A stretch of 64,000 nt of DNA from Agrobacterium vitis (GCF_013337045.2 NZ_CP118259.1:1736001-1800000), one strand, 5' to 3'; numbered from the stretch's first letter, positions 12,193 through 22,562 are shown. Made by a program: numbers and translations. Notes: generated by a model from the sequence alone, not told the origin.

Positions 12193-14082
12193 ATGCTCGT
12201 GATCCTGAGAAAAGCTGCCGGCACCTGGGTGGCAAAAGGGCTTCTTCTTTTGCTTGTCGCATCCTTCGCGATCTGGGGCATTTCCAGCTCGATCATGAGT
12301 GATACGTCGGACAAGGTCATCAAGGTCGGCAGCCAGAGCGTCAATTCCAACGAATTCCGCCTCGCTTATCAGCGGCAGATCTCCGATCTCAGCCGCCGTT
12401 TCGGCACGCAATTGACAAGCGAGCAGGCCCGTTCGCTCGGCATCGAGTCGCAGGTCTACCAGCAACTGGTCGCCGGTGCCGCTCTCGATCAGCTGGCCTC
12501 GGACATGAATCTCGGCCTTTCCCAGGACCGCCTGGCACAGCTGATCGGCGACGATCCGGCGTTCAAGAACACCAATGGCCAGTTCGACCGGCAATTGTTC
12601 ACCTCACGGCTGCGCAATTCCGGCATTCGCGAGCAGGATTATATCACTGAGCGTTCCAAGGTCGCGGTTCGCAGCCAGATCGTCGATGCGACAGCGGAAG
12701 GATTCGTGCCTCCGAAAGCGCTTGTTGATGCGCTGAAGCTCTATCGCCAGGAAAGCCGCAGCATCGATTACCTGCTGCTGACCACTGCCAATATCGACCC
12801 GATCAAGGCACCGAACGAAACGGTTCTGAAAACCTGGTTCAACACGATGAAATCGCGCTACCGCGCGCCGGAATATCGCAGCTTTTCCTTTGTAAAGCTG
12901 GAGCCTGCCGATATCGCCGATCCGAAAGCCGTGACTGACGAGCAGGTGAAGCAGGAATACGACGCCAATCTCAAGAAATTTGAAGTGGCTGGCACCCGGA
13001 CGCTGGAGCAATTGACCTTCCCGACCAAGGAACTGGCCGAAGCCGCTGCCCAATCGTTGAAGAATGGCAAGACATTCGACCAGTTGGTCGCTGACCAGGG
13101 CAAGACGGCAACAGATGTGCTGCTGGGTGATTTCACCCGGGCGGATATTCCCGACCAGAAGCTGGCCGATGCTGCCTTCGCAGTCGCAAAAGATAGCGAT
13201 ACGACACCCGTCGTTGAAGGCGCGTTCGGCCCGGTTATCCTGCGGGTCAGCAATATCAAGCCAAGCCACACAAAGACGCTGGACGAAGTCAAGGATCAGA
13301 TTCGCGCCGATCTTGCCGCCAATGCCGCCGCCCAGCAGATCAACGACGTGCATGACCGGTTTGAGGATATGCGCGCCTCCGGTTCCAGCCTCGAGGAAGC
13401 CGCCACCAAGGCTGGCCTGAAAGCCATCAAGGTTGACGGTATCGATGCCCAGGGACAGGACAAGACCGGCAAGGCGGCAGAAAATCTGCCGGAAAAAGCC
13501 AATCTGTTGAAATCAGTCTTCGAAACAGAAGCGGGCGCGGAACCCCTGCCGCTCAATATCGGCAGAAATGGCTATCTGTGGTTCGACGTGACGGCCATTG
13601 ACGCGTCTCGTGAGAGAACGCTGGATGAGGTCAAGGACAAGGCCGTCTCCGACTGGACCACTGAGCAGCAAAAACAGGCGCTGGGCGCCAAGGTCGAGCA
13701 GTTGAAGGCCAAGGCCGATACAGGTGTAGCGCTGGCTGATCTCGCGACTGAACTGGCCATCGGCGTCGAGACCAAGGCCGGTCTTCGCCGCGATACCGAA
13801 GATCCGGTGCTCGGCCCTGCCGCCATTCAGGCCGCTTTCCGCGGACCCTCCGGCATGATTGGCTCGGCGGTAGGTGCCGATCCGATGACCCAGATCCTGT
13901 TGAAGGTCACGGATGTCAACACCCAGCCGACCGGCGATGTCGTCGACCAGCAGGAGAGCCAGATTACCGCGCTGGCCAAATCCGCCGGTGACGATATTCT
14001 CGACCAGATGGTCAACCAGCTGCAGACCAAATATGGCGTGACTATCAATCAGGCGCTGGCCCAGCAGGCCATCACACGCTGA
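12193..14082 (+). CDS. PpiD/SurA-like peptidyl-prolyl isomerase, membrane-anchored
   Basis: Periplasmic folding chaperone anchored in the inner membrane. 629 residues: a short cytoplasmic start, one transmembrane helix (GLLLLLVASFAIWGI, residues ~16-30), a SurA-like N-terminal region rich in helices, a parvulin-type rotamase region near residues 255-375, and a long C-terminal helical part, as in PpiD. The parvulin region is poorly conserved, as is common in PpiD. It lies 21 bases upstream of trpD and probably shares its transcript; the same neighbour is common in rhizobia as far as I recall. Confidence 0.85.
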   Translation: MLVILRKAAGTWVAKGLLLLLVASFAIWGISSSIMSDTSDKVIKVGSQSVNSNEFRLAYQRQISDLSRRFGTQLTSEQARSLGIESQVYQQLVAGAALDQLASDMNLGLSQDRLAQLIGDDPAFKNTNGQFDRQLFTSRLRNSGIREQDYITERSKVAVRSQIVDATAEGFVPPKALVDALKLYRQESRSIDYLLLTTANIDPIKAPNETVLKTWFNTMKSRYRAPEYRSFSFVKLEPADIADPKAVTDEQVKQEYDANLKKFEVAGTRTLEQLTFPTKELAEAAAQSLKNGKTFDQLVADQGKTATDVLLGDFTRADIPDQKLADAAFAVAKDSDTTPVVEGAFGPVILRVSNIKPSHTKTLDEVKDQIRADLAANAAAQQINDVHDRFEDMRASGSSLEEAATKAGLKAIKVDGIDAQGQDKTGKAAENLPEKANLLKSVFETEAGAEPLPLNIGRNGYLWFDVTAIDASRERTLDEVKDKAVSDWTTEQQKQALGAKVEQLKAKADTGVALADLATELAIGVETKAGLRRDTEDPVLGPAAIQAAFRGPSGMIGSAVGADPMTQILLKVTDVNTQPTGDVVDQQESQITALAKSAGDDILDQMVNQLQTKYGVTINQALAQQAITR

Positions 14083-14103
14083 ACCGCCGGGAGGGCGAAG
14101 CAT

Positions 14104-15126
14104 ATGAACGGGCTGAAGCCATTCATCGCAAAGGTCGCCAGCGGGCAAGCACTGACACGGGATGAGGCGGCGGACGCCTTCAATATTCTGATGTCGGGAG
14201 AGGCAACGCCTGCCCAGATCGGCGGCTTCCTGATTGCGCTACGCATGCGCGGTGAAACCGTGCCGGAGATTGTCGGCGCGGTCACCGTCATGCGTCAAAA
14301 GATGCTGCCGGTCACCGCCCCAGCGGATGCCATCGACATCGTCGGAACAGGCGGAGATGGCACCGGCACCTATAATATCTCGACGCTGGCGGCCCTGATC
14401 GTTGCAGGCGCTGGTGTTCCGGTCGCCAAGCACGGCAACAAGGCGCTCAGCTCGAAATCCGGCGCAGCTGACAGCCTGACTGCCCTCGGCGTCAAGCTGG
14501 ATATCGATCCGGCCATCATTGGCCGCTGCATATCTGAGGCTGGCGTCGGCTTTATGTTTGCCCAGTTGCATCACTCCGCCATGCGCCATGTCGGCCCGGC
14601 GAGGGTAGAGCTTGGCACACGCACCATTTTCAATCTTCTGGGACCGCTCGCCAATCCGGCTGGTGTCAAAAAGCAGTTGCTCGGTGTCTATGCGCCGGAA
14701 TGGGTGATACCGCTGGCCGAGACGCTGCGTGACCTGGGCAGCGAGAGCATCTGGGTCGTGCATGGCAATGGCCTTGATGAAATCACCACGACCGGCACGA
14801 CGCAGGTGGCAGCACTCGAACAGGGCAAGATCCGCAATTTTGAGCTGACGCCCGGTGATTTTGGCGTGGTACAGGTTGAGCTAGCCGCTCTGAAAGGTGG
14901 CGACGGCGAATATAATGCCAAGGCCTTGCGCGCTGTTCTTGAAGGTGAGAAAAATGCCTATCGCGACGTGGCGCTGTGCAACGCCGCCGCGGCCCTGGTG
15001 ATTGCCGGAAAAGCCGCCACATTGGCAGACGGCATGGCGCTAGGCGCGCAATCGCTGGACAGCGGGGCTGCCCTGAAACGGCTGGAGACACTGATTTCCG
15101 TCTCCAATGGAGAACATTCGGCATGA
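14104..15126 (+). CDS. trpD: Anthranilate phosphoribosyltransferase
   Basis: Joins anthranilate to PRPP in the second step of tryptophan synthesis. 340 residues. The PRPP-binding [14 protein letters not shown] motif lies near residue 81, followed by [15 protein letters not shown] and the conserved [12 protein letters not shown] region. The stop overlaps the trpC start (ATGA). Confidence 0.96.
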   Translation: MNGLKPFIAKVASGQALTRDEAADAFNILMSGEATPAQIGGFLIALRMRGETVPEIVGAVTVMRQKMLPVTAPADAIDIVGTGGDGTGTYNISTLAALIVAGAGVPVAKHGNKALSSKSGAADSLTALGVKLDIDPAIIGRCISEAGVGFMFAQLHHSAMRHVGPARVELGTRTIFNLLGPLANPAGVKKQLLGVYAPEWVIPLAETLRDLGSESIWVVHGNGLDEITTTGTTQVAALEQGKIRNFELTPGDFGVVQVELAALKGGDGEYNAKALRAVLEGEKNAYRDVALCNAAAALVIAGKAATLADGMALGAQSLDSGAALKRLETLISVSNGEHSA

Positions 15127-15938
15127 GTGACATCCTGAAAAAAATCGAAGCCTATAAGCGCGAGGAAATCGCTGCCGCCAAGAGCGCGATACCGCTGGAT
15201 GAAATCAAGGCCCGCGCCGCCGACCAGTCGCCGGCACGTGGTTTCTACAAAGCATTGCGGGCAAAGCAGGCTTCGGGCAATTTTGGATTGATTGCCGAGA
15301 TCAAGAAGGCCAGCCCGTCCAAAGGTCTGATCCGTCCCGATTTCGACCCACCGGCGCTGGCTAGCGCCTATGAAGCAGGCGGGGCTGCGTGTCTGTCGGT
15401 CCTGACCGACGCTCCAAGCTTTCAGGGCGCACCGGAGTTTCTGGTCGCGGCCCGTGCGGCCTGCACACTTCCGGCGCTGCGCAAGGATTTCATGTTCGAG
15501 GCCTATCAGGTGCATGAAGCTCGGGCCTGGGGCGCGGATTGCATCCTGTTGATCATGGCGTCCTTGTCAGATTCTGAAGCCGCCGATCTCGAAGGAGAAG
15601 CGCTCGCACTTGGCATGGACGTGCTGATTGAGGTGCATGATGAAGAGGAAATGGTCCGGGCGCTGAAACTCACCTCGCCGCTTGTTGGCATCAACAATCG
15701 CAATCTGCGGACGTTCGAGGTTGATCTTGCCGTCAGCGAGCGGCTGGCTGCCATGGTGCCAGCTGATCGGCTGCTGGTCGGCGAAAGCGGAATTTTCACC
15801 CACGAGGACTGCCTTCGCCTGCAAAAGTCAGGCATAGAAACTTTCCTGGTCGGTGAAAGCTTGATGCGCAAGGACGATGTGGCTGGTGCCACCAAGGCGC
15901 TCTTGACCGGTGCATCCGACCGTATAGCCGCCGAATGA
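15123..15938 (+). CDS. trpC: Indole-3-glycerol-phosphate synthase
   Basis: Forms indole-3-glycerol phosphate from CdRP in tryptophan synthesis. 271 residues, a TIM barrel with [25 protein letters not shown] and VGESGI motifs in the proper order. The frame extends upstream to 14976 inside trpD, but the ATGA overlap with trpD and the homologous start [13 protein letters not shown] fix the start at 15123. The stop overlaps moaC by ATGA. Confidence 0.96.
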   Translation: MSDILKKIEAYKREEIAAAKSAIPLDEIKARAADQSPARGFYKALRAKQASGNFGLIAEIKKASPSKGLIRPDFDPPALASAYEAGGAACLSVLTDAPSFQGAPEFLVAARAACTLPALRKDFMFEAYQVHEARAWGADCILLIMASLSDSEAADLEGEALALGMDVLIEVHDEEEMVRALKLTSPLVGINNRNLRTFEVDLAVSERLAAMVPADRLLVGESGIFTHEDCLRLQKSGIETFLVGESLMRKDDVAGATKALLTGASDRIAAE

Positions 15939-16420
15939 GCGGCCTGACCCATATCGGTGCTGCGGGTGAAGCGCATATGGTCGATGTCGGCGACAAGGTC
16001 GAGACCGTGCGGATCGCCATAGCCGAGGGTCATATCCGTATGGCACCGGAAACGCTGGTATTGATCCGCGACGGCAATGCCAAGAAGGGCGACGTGATCG
16101 GCACGGCACGGCTGGCGGGCATCATGGCCGCCAAGCGCACAGCAGACCTGATCCCGCTCTGTCATCCGCTGATGTTGACCAAGGTCAGCGTCGACATCAC
16201 CGAGGATACCGCCCTGCCCGGCCTGCGCGTCACAGCAACCGTCAAACTGACCGGCAAGACCGGCGTCGAGATGGAAGCGCTGACTGCCGTTTCTGTTGCC
16301 TGCCTGACGATTTACGACATGGCAAAAGCGGCCGACAAGACCATGGAGATCGGCGGAATTCGGGTCGTTGAAAAAACCGGCGGAAAATCCGGCCCGTTTC
16401 GCCATCCGGAGGCAGGATAA
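15935..16420 (+). CDS. moaC: Cyclic pyranopterin monophosphate synthase
   Basis: With MoaA, turns GTP into cyclic pyranopterin monophosphate, the first step of molybdenum cofactor synthesis. 161 residues with the signature [16 protein letters not shown] and the active-site LIPLCHPL (residues ~72-79). Coupled to trpC upstream (ATGA) and moeA downstream (TAATG), so pterin-cofactor and tryptophan genes are cotranscribed here. Confidence 0.96.
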   Translation: MSGLTHIGAAGEAHMVDVGDKVETVRIAIAEGHIRMAPETLVLIRDGNAKKGDVIGTARLAGIMAAKRTADLIPLCHPLMLTKVSVDITEDTALPGLRVTATVKLTGKTGVEMEALTAVSVACLTIYDMAKAADKTMEIGGIRVVEKTGGKSGPFRHPEAG

Positions 16421-17637
16421 TGGCGCTGCTACCCGTGGAAGAGGCCCAGGCCAGACTGCTGGCCTCTGCAACCCCGTTGCAGGGCACGGAAATTCTCCCG
16501 CTCCGCCAGGCCTGTAATCGCATCCTCGCAGAGGATATCACCGCTCGGCTAACGCAGCCGCCTTTCGATGCCTCGGCCATGGACGGCTACGCACTGCGGG
16601 TCGAAGATGCGCTTACGCCGGGGACTGAATTGTCCGTGATCGGCCAGTCGGCGGCCGGACACGGCTTTGATGGCCGAGTGGGCGCCGGGCAATGCGTACG
16701 GATCTTTACAGGCGCTCCGGTGCCTGATGGTGCCGATTGCGTCCTTATCCAGGAAGACACCGAACCGGCGGAAAAGAACCTTCGTATCCGCACCACATTC
16801 GCCGCCGTGCAGGGACGCCATATCCGGCCTCGCGGCCAGGATTTTACCGAGGGCGCGGTTTTGATTCCGGCGGGCAAGGTTTTGGATTTTGCAAAGCTGA
16901 TGCTGGCTGCGAGCGGCAATCATGCACATGTCCCAGTCTACCGCAAGCCGCTCATCGCCCTTCTCGCCACTGGTGACGAACTGGTTATACCAGGGACTGC
17001 GCCGGGGCGAAGCCAGATCATTGCCTCCAACACATTTGCCATTGCAGCCCTTGCCGAAAATCTGGGCGCAGACGTGCTGGATCTCGGCATCGTGCCTGAT
17101 GATCATGATGCCATCGTCGCGGCCATCCGCAAGGCGGAGGCCGCAGGCGCGGATGTACTTGTTACGACCGGCGGCGCATCGGTCGGCGACCACGATCTGG
17201 TGCAGGCAGCGCTTACCGATGCGGGCATGGTGCTGGATTTCTGGAAGATCGCCATGCGCCCGGGTAAACCGCTGATGGTGGGCAAGCTCGGACCGATGCA
17301 TGTGCTCGGTCTGCCCGGCAATCCCATCTCCAGCATGGTCTGTAGCCTGCTGTTTCTCGAACCGCTGATCGCCAAGCTCGGCCATCGCCCTCTGCCGCAG
17401 CGCCTCAAGCACGCCCGCACGGCAACAGCGCTTGCCGCCAACGATCAGCGACAGGACTATCTGCGCGCCCAATTGCGGATCGATTCGGCGGATGGACTTT
17501 GGGTGACCAGCTTTCCGAAACAGGATTCCTCGATGATGCAGATTTTCGCCGAGGCCGGGGCCTTGATCGTGCGCCCACCGCATGCGTCGGCCCTTCGGGA
17601 AGGCGGCCAATGCATGGTGTTGTTATTGCATCCGTAA
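16420..17637 (+). CDS. moeA: Molybdopterin molybdenumtransferase
   Basis: Inserts molybdate into adenylated molybdopterin. 405 residues with the MoeA domain order: N-terminal AMDGYAL motif near residue 50, then the MoaB/Mog-type domain with TTGGASVGDHD near 250 and LPGNPISSM near 300, then the C-terminal barrel. Starts on the last base of the moaC stop. In several rhizobia lexA follows moeA; here lexA lies 9 kb away. Confidence 0.94.
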   Translation: MALLPVEEAQARLLASATPLQGTEILPLRQACNRILAEDITARLTQPPFDASAMDGYALRVEDALTPGTELSVIGQSAAGHGFDGRVGAGQCVRIFTGAPVPDGADCVLIQEDTEPAEKNLRIRTTFAAVQGRHIRPRGQDFTEGAVLIPAGKVLDFAKLMLAASGNHAHVPVYRKPLIALLATGDELVIPGTAPGRSQIIASNTFAIAALAENLGADVLDLGIVPDDHDAIVAAIRKAEAAGADVLVTTGGASVGDHDLVQAALTDAGMVLDFWKIAMRPGKPLMVGKLGPMHVLGLPGNPISSMVCSLLFLEPLIAKLGHRPLPQRLKHARTATALAANDQRQDYLRAQLRIDSADGLWVTSFPKQDSSMMQIFAEAGALIVRPPHASALREGGQCMVLLLHP

Positions 17638-17711
17638 GCGCCTCTTGGTGAAAGGCATCTGCCGCATTATCTACTGAAACCACAAGCGGACGACCAAACC
17701 CGGAGCATGCC

Positions 17712-18416
17712 TTGAAATTTCTGCCAGAACGTCTGCGCAACCGGATTGAGCCGCGCCTTCTTGCCAGTCTGACTGTTTTGGCCGGGCTTGGCTTGCTGTT
17801 TGCAAAAATCGCAGAAGACGTTTTCGATCAGGAAAGCCATGCCTTCGATCGCGCCATATTGCTGGCGCTCCGGATCAAGGACGATCCCGGCCTGACCATC
17901 GGCCCGCCCTGGCTGGTCAATTCGGTCCGTGACATTACCAGCCTTGGCGGCTTCACTGTGATTACCCTCGTCACCGTGTTGACGGTGTTTTATCTGCTTG
18001 CGGCGGGCAAGACTCGCAATGCCATGATTGTCGGATTGGCGATTTCGCTCGGAGCCTTAGCCGAGTCTGGTCTGAAACTGCTATTTTCCCGAGCCCGGCC
18101 GGATGTGGTTCCGCATCTGGTCAGTGTGCAGACCATGAGCTTTCCAAGCGGCCACGCCATGATGTCGGCGATTACCTATCTGACGCTGGGCGCCATGCTG
18201 GCCCGCGCCCAGCCGACATGGCAATTGCGCTATTTCACCTTCGGCGCAGGCTTATTCCTGACGCTTTTGATTGGCGTCAGCCGGGTGTTTCTCGGCGTGC
18301 ATTGGCCAACGGATATCATCGCGGGATGGACGGTTGGCGGCGCCTGGGCGCTGTGCGTCTGGATGATTGCCGATGCGTTGAACCGGCGTCGCATACCGCT
18401 TGAGCCGGAACAATGA
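17712..18416 (+). CDS. PAP2-family membrane phosphatase
   Basis: Integral-membrane acid phosphatase of the PAP2/lipid phosphate phosphatase family, 234 residues. The three catalytic motifs are present: KLLFSRARP, FPSGHAMMS and SRVFLGVHWPTD. About six hydrophobic helices. Starts with TTG at 17712 after CGGAG at 17701-17705. The substrate may be phosphatidic acid, undecaprenyl pyrophosphate or a phosphorylated lipid A; the sequence does not decide. Its TGA abuts the cobQ stop on the other strand with no base between them. Confidence 0.85.
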   Translation: MKFLPERLRNRIEPRLLASLTVLAGLGLLFAKIAEDVFDQESHAFDRAILLALRIKDDPGLTIGPPWLVNSVRDITSLGGFTVITLVTVLTVFYLLAAGKTRNAMIVGLAISLGALAESGLKLLFSRARPDVVPHLVSVQTMSFPSGHAMMSAITYLTLGAMLARAQPTWQLRYFTFGAGLFLTLLIGVSRVFLGVHWPTDIIAGWTVGGAWALCVWMIADALNRRRIPLEPEQ

Positions 18417-19871
18417 TCAGCCGATCAGCCGGTCCAGCCAGGCCTTGTCCAGCACGCTTTCCAACTCGTGAGCCAGATCGTCCAGCGCCTGTTCGACGCT
18501 TTGCCGGTAATTTTCGGTCGTATTGCTGATCCCAAAGCTTTGCAGCAATGCCGCCCGGTAACCGTCATTGGCAAACAACCCATGCAGATAGGTGCCCATC
18601 ACCTTGCCATCAGCAGACATAGCTCCATCGCCGCGGCCACGGATCGTCAGCGCAGGACGCTGGCAATCCGGGCCATCGGTCTGGCCGAGGTGGATTTCAT
18701 AGCCACTCAGCGCCACATCATATTCCAGCGAATGGGCGGCGCTGTTGCGCACGGTCTTTTCCGGCGCCATCTCGGTGTTAATCTCAAGCAGACCAAGGCC
18801 TTCAACGCGGCAGGGAGCGCCCTCCAGCCCCAGCGGATCGGCAACGCTATTGCCCAGCATCTGATAGCCGCCGCAAATACCGATGATCCGCCCGCCACGC
18901 CGACGATGCAGGGCGAGGTCCTTGTCCCATCCCTGCGCGCGCATATCTGCCAGATCGCCAATTGTCGCCTTGGAGCCCGGCAGAATCACCAGCGCCGCAT
19001 CGGCGGGCAAAGGTTCACCGGGACGCACATAGACCAGATCGACGGAAGGCTCCGTGGCAAGCGGATCGAAATCGTCGAAATTGGCAATACGTGACAAAAC
19101 CGGCACGGCAATCTTCAAAGCACCCGTCGAACTGCGGCTCAATCGTTCCAGCGCCACGCTGTCTTCCGGCGGCAACCGCCCTGCGGCCTTCAGCCAAGGC
19201 ACGATGCCGAAACTCGGCCAGCCGGTGTAGCGGCCAATGGCTTCGATACCGTCGGCAAACAGGCTCTGGTCTCCCCGGAACTTGTTGATAATATAGCCGC
19301 AAATCATCCGGCGGTCTTCCTCCGGCAGGATGGCATGGGTGCCGACCAGCGAGGCAATCACCCCGCCGCGATCGATATCGCCAACCAACACCACCGGCAC
19401 ATTGGCGCGGGTGGCAAAGCCCATATTGGCGATGTCCCCGGCCCTCAAATTGATTTCGGCTGGAGACCCGGCGCCCTCGACAATCACCAGATCCGCTCCG
19501 GCCTTCAGCTCTTCAAAACTGTCGAGTACGGCACCCAGCAATTGCGGTTTCAGCCGTTGGTAATCGCGCCCCTTCGCCTGGCCAAACACCCGGCCTTGCA
19601 CGATGATCTGGCTGCCAGTCTCGCTTTGTGGCTTCAGCAGAACCGGGTTCATATGCACCGAGGATGGCACGCCACAGGCCAGCGCCTGGAGCCACTGCGC
19701 CCTGCCAATTTCCCCACCATCATCAGCCACGGCAGCATTGTTGGACATGTTCTGCGGCTTGAAAGGACGCACGACCCGTCCATGCAGCCGCGCCAACCGG
19801 CAAAGCCCCGCCACCAGCACCGTCTTGCCGACATCCGAGCCAGTGCCCTGGAGCATAACCATCCGCGTCAT
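18417..19871 (-). CDS. cobQ: Cobyric acid synthase
   Basis: Amidates adenosylcobyrinic acid a,c-diamide at positions b, d, e and g, using glutamine and ATP, in B12 synthesis. A P-loop (QGTGSDVGKT) opens the protein, and a class I glutamine amidotransferase domain follows with the nucleophile Cys in GICGGYQMLG near residue 331. Start chosen at MTRMVMLQGTG (19871), giving 484 residues; an in-frame ATG seven codons upstream (19892) is possible but unlike relatives. It stands apart from the cobD-cobC-cobB operon at the right edge. Confidence 0.93.
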   Translation of the reverse strand: MTRMVMLQGTGSDVGKTVLVAGLCRLARLHGRVVRPFKPQNMSNNAAVADDGGEIGRAQWLQALACGVPSSVHMNPVLLKPQSETGSQIIVQGRVFGQAKGRDYQRLKPQLLGAVLDSFEELKAGADLVIVEGAGSPAEINLRAGDIANMGFATRANVPVVLVGDIDRGGVIASLVGTHAILPEEDRRMICGYIINKFRGDQSLFADGIEAIGRYTGWPSFGIVPWLKAAGRLPPEDSVALERLSRSSTGALKIAVPVLSRIANFDDFDPLATEPSVDLVYVRPGEPLPADAALVILPGSKATIGDLADMRAQGWDKDLALHRRRGGRIIGICGGYQMLGNSVADPLGLEGAPCRVEGLGLLEINTEMAPEKTVRNSAAHSLEYDVALSGYEIHLGQTDGPDCQRPALTIRGRGDGAMSADGKVMGTYLHGLFANDGYRAALLQSFGISNTTENYRQSVEQALDDLAHELESVLDKAWLDRLIG

Positions 19872-20450
19872 GACGTTTGCCAGCTCCTGCAATTTGGTTC
19901 AAAGCGCAGCCGTATTCAGAATGGGCCGCGCGTCTTTCTACCAGACCTCATGTCAATGGTTTGTGGTATGGCCTGCAGCCCGCTGGAAGGCAATGGCGTT
20001 CAACGATTGGTTTTTCCACAGTTTTTCCTGAAGACGACAAGGAGTCAGCGGGAACCAGCTTGATTAACAGCGCGGGATTGCGGCCGTTTTTCAATCCATT
20101 GGGGGCTGATCAGGACATGAGAACGCTCGGATTTGCCCATGAGAGCCTGTGTGTTTGCATGATGCTTAATGGCTTTTATGCGACATTTATTCGAACAAAA
20201 AGCTACAAGGTGGTTGATTTATGCGGCCAGCCCCCTACCCTTGTCACTGTCGTAAACAGACAAGTATTGCAATGGGACTACCCTGGAGCTGCCCCGGACT
20301 TCATAATCCGAGAGGTTCGCCGATGAGCGGTCCCTCCATCAAATATGCCCGACCCGGGTTGCGAAATATGCGGCCGGGATCGGCTGTCATGCGTGAAACA
20401 GTCACGCCCATGCGCTAAACATGCGCCAATAAAACGGAGAACTCCACGAT
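19872..20450. other. Upstream region of the betaine-type transporter
   Basis: 579 bases between cobQ and the binding-protein gene, divergently transcribed. The only frame I would flag is a 31-codon one, 20323-20418, with GAGAGG ahead of its ATG; it could be a leader peptide or chance. Immediately before the binding-protein gene lies ACGGAGAA at 20435-20442. No cobalamin riboswitch-like sequence was seen on the cobQ side. Confidence 0.4.
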
Positions 20451-21449
20451 ATGAGGACATTGCTCGTTTCCACGATACTCGCCGCCGGATTGTATGGCAT
20501 GGCCGGTTCTGCCGAGGCCGCTGATTGCGGCTCGGTCTCCATTGCGGAAATGAACTGGGCCTCAGCCGGCGTCGCGGCCAATGTCGACAAGATCATTCTG
20601 GAAAGCGGTTATGGTTGTTCCGTCAATCTGGTGACTGGCGACACCATGCCGACCTTCACCTCAATGAATGAAAAGGGCGAGCCGGATCTGGCCCCTGAGC
20701 TTTGGGTCAATACGATTCAAAAGCCGCTGGCGGAAGCCGTCAAGGACGGTCGCCTGCTCAAAGCCGCGCGCATTCTGAAGGATGGCGGCGTTGAGGGCTG
20801 GTGGGTTCCGAAATACATCACCGATGAGCATCCAGACATCAAGACCGTACAGGACGCGCTGAAACATCCCGAGCTTTTCCCAGCCCCGGAAGATCCCTCC
20901 AAGGGTGCCGTCACCAATTGCCCATCCGGTTGGGCCTGTCAGGTCACCACGGAGAATATCTACAAGGCGCTGAAGGGTGACGATGCAGGCTTCCAGCTTG
21001 TCGATAGCGGTTCCTCTGCCGCACTGGACGGCTCGATTGCCAATGCCATTGAAAAGAAAAAGGGATGGCTTGGCTATTACTGGGCGCCAACAGCCATTCT
21101 TGGCAAATACGATATGGTCAAGCTTGGTATGGATACCAGTTTCGACAAGGCCGAATGGGACCGCTGCACATCGGTTGCCGATTGCGCCGATCCCCGCGTC
21201 AACGATTATCCGGTCACGGATGTCTATAGTGTCGTCACCAAGAACTTTGCCGAGAAGGCAGGCGTGACGATGGACTATGTCGGCAAACGCCAGTGGGACA
21301 ATGAAACCATCGGCAAGGTTCTGGCCTGGATGAGTGAGAACCAGGCGGACAATGCCGATGCGGCAGAATATTTCCTGAAGACCTATCCCGATGTCTGGAC
21401 ACAGTGGGTCTCGCCTGACGTCGCTGAAAAGGTCAAGGCCGCTCTTTGA
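20451..21449 (+). CDS. Betaine-type ABC transporter substrate-binding protein
   Basis: Periplasmic binding protein of the OpuAC/ProX class, for quaternary amines such as glycine betaine, proline betaine or choline. 332 residues. A Sec signal peptide is clear (MRTLLVSTILAAGLYGMAGSAEA, cleavage after AEA). The mature protein has paired cysteines (NCPSGWAC, RCTSVADC) that probably form disulfides, and several Trp residues suited to a cation-binding box. It is not close to the rhizobial ChoX as I remember it, so the substrate is open. A strong hairpin separates it from the permease gene. Confidence 0.82.
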   Translation: MRTLLVSTILAAGLYGMAGSAEAADCGSVSIAEMNWASAGVAANVDKIILESGYGCSVNLVTGDTMPTFTSMNEKGEPDLAPELWVNTIQKPLAEAVKDGRLLKAARILKDGGVEGWWVPKYITDEHPDIKTVQDALKHPELFPAPEDPSKGAVTNCPSGWACQVTTENIYKALKGDDAGFQLVDSGSSAALDGSIANAIEKKKGWLGYYWAPTAILGKYDMVKLGMDTSFDKAEWDRCTSVADCADPRVNDYPVTDVYSVVTKNFAEKAGVTMDYVGKRQWDNETIGKVLAWMSENQADNADAAEYFLKTYPDVWTQWVSPDVAEKVKAAL

Positions 21450-21503
21450 TAATGTCCGGGAGGCCGCCTTGGCGATCTCTCATCAGTGATGAATTCAATC
21501 AGT

Positions 21504-21541
21504 CGCGGGTGACGGTGGACATGTCTCCACCGTCACCCGCG
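21504..21541 (+). terminator. Perfect 16-bp hairpin between binding-protein and permease genes
   Basis: 21504-21519 pairs without mismatch with 21526-21541; loop CATGTC. There is no T-run afterwards, so it more likely acts as a 3' mRNA stabiliser or partial attenuator, raising binding-protein output above that of the membrane parts. Confidence 0.7.
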
Positions 21542-21647
21542 TAGCGGTTTGGCCATGCCACCGCCCCCTGCAATGCAATGATCAGGCTGCACCGATAAAG
21601 CCGAAACACACCGGCATTGGTTTTGATCCCTACGATAAGGAGCACAT

Positions 21648-22562
21648 ATGGCATCCGCTATCTGTAGCTACATCCCCACCCTCCTCTGCCGGTTTCCGGC
21701 GGTCGATGATACTCTCATGCGGAGTTTCAAGAAGACCGTCGATACCGGCTTCAAGACTTTCGTCCGCTCTTACGGAGATTTCCTCGACGGATTGACCCTG
21801 CCGCTGCAATGGTTCCTGAACTGGCTCCAGGCGCTGTTCGTTGATATGCCCTGGATCTTGATGATCGTCGCACTGGCCGCCATTGTCTACGGCGTCAGCC
21901 GCAATTGGCGCATTACGCTCGGCACGGCTCTTGCCATGGTGTTGATCGGCATGGCCGGTCTCTGGCAGGATACCATGATAACGCTGGCCATGGTGACGGT
22001 TTGCACGCTCTGCGCCGTCGTCATCGGCATTCCCATCGGCATCTGGATGGCACGGTCCGACCGCGCCCAATCGACCTTAAACCCAGTGCTCGACGTGATG
22101 CAGACCATGCCGAGTTTCGTCTATCTGATCCCTGTGGTGATGATTTTCGGGATCGGCAAGGTGCCGGGCCTGATCGCGGTGGTGATCTATGCCATCGCGC
22201 CGATTATCCGGCTCACCAATCTCGGTATCCGCCTTGTCAGCCGCGAAGCCATCGAAGCAGCCGATGCCTTCGGGTCGTCGGAGCGCCAGAAACTGTTCAA
22301 TGTGCAGATCCCGCTCGCGCTGCCCAACATCATGGCGGGCATCAACCAGACGATCATGATGTCGCTGGCCATGGTGGTCATCGCCTCGATGATCGGTGTT
22401 GGCGGGCTCGGCAAGAATGTCTTGCAGGCCATCACCAACCAGTTCTTCACCATCGGCCTGCTCAACGGCTTTGCCCTTGTAGCAATCGCCATCATTTTCG
22501 ACCGGGCAAGCCAAGCCTATGGCAAACGCCTCCAGAAACATACACAGGTGCTGCATGGCTAG
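21648..22562 (+). CDS. Betaine-type ABC transporter permease (ProW-like)
   Basis: Membrane channel of the transporter, 304 residues. A ~60-residue soluble N-terminus precedes helices starting at WILMIVALAAIVYGV, and the family signature loop EAADAFGSSERQKLFNVQIPLA (the EAA motif) lies near residues 203-224. AAGGAG before ATG 21648 supports the start. The ATPase gene starts eight bases before its stop. Confidence 0.9.
   Translation: MASAICSYIPTLLCRFPAVDDTLMRSFKKTVDTGFKTFVRSYGDFLDGLTLPLQWFLNWLQALFVDMPWILMIVALAAIVYGVSRNWRITLGTALAMVLIGMAGLWQDTMITLAMVTVCTLCAVVIGIPIGIWMARSDRAQSTLNPVLDVMQTMPSFVYLIPVVMIFGIGKVPGLIAVVIYAIAPIIRLTNLGIRLVSREAIEAADAFGSSERQKLFNVQIPLALPNIMAGINQTIMMSLAMVVIASMIGVGGLGKNVLQAITNQFFTIGLLNGFALVAIAIIFDRASQAYGKRLQKHTQVLHG

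Noticed and set aside
11072..12262. 396-codon minus-strand frame opposite gltA
   Set aside because: It crosses the gltA terminator and has no protein-like motifs.
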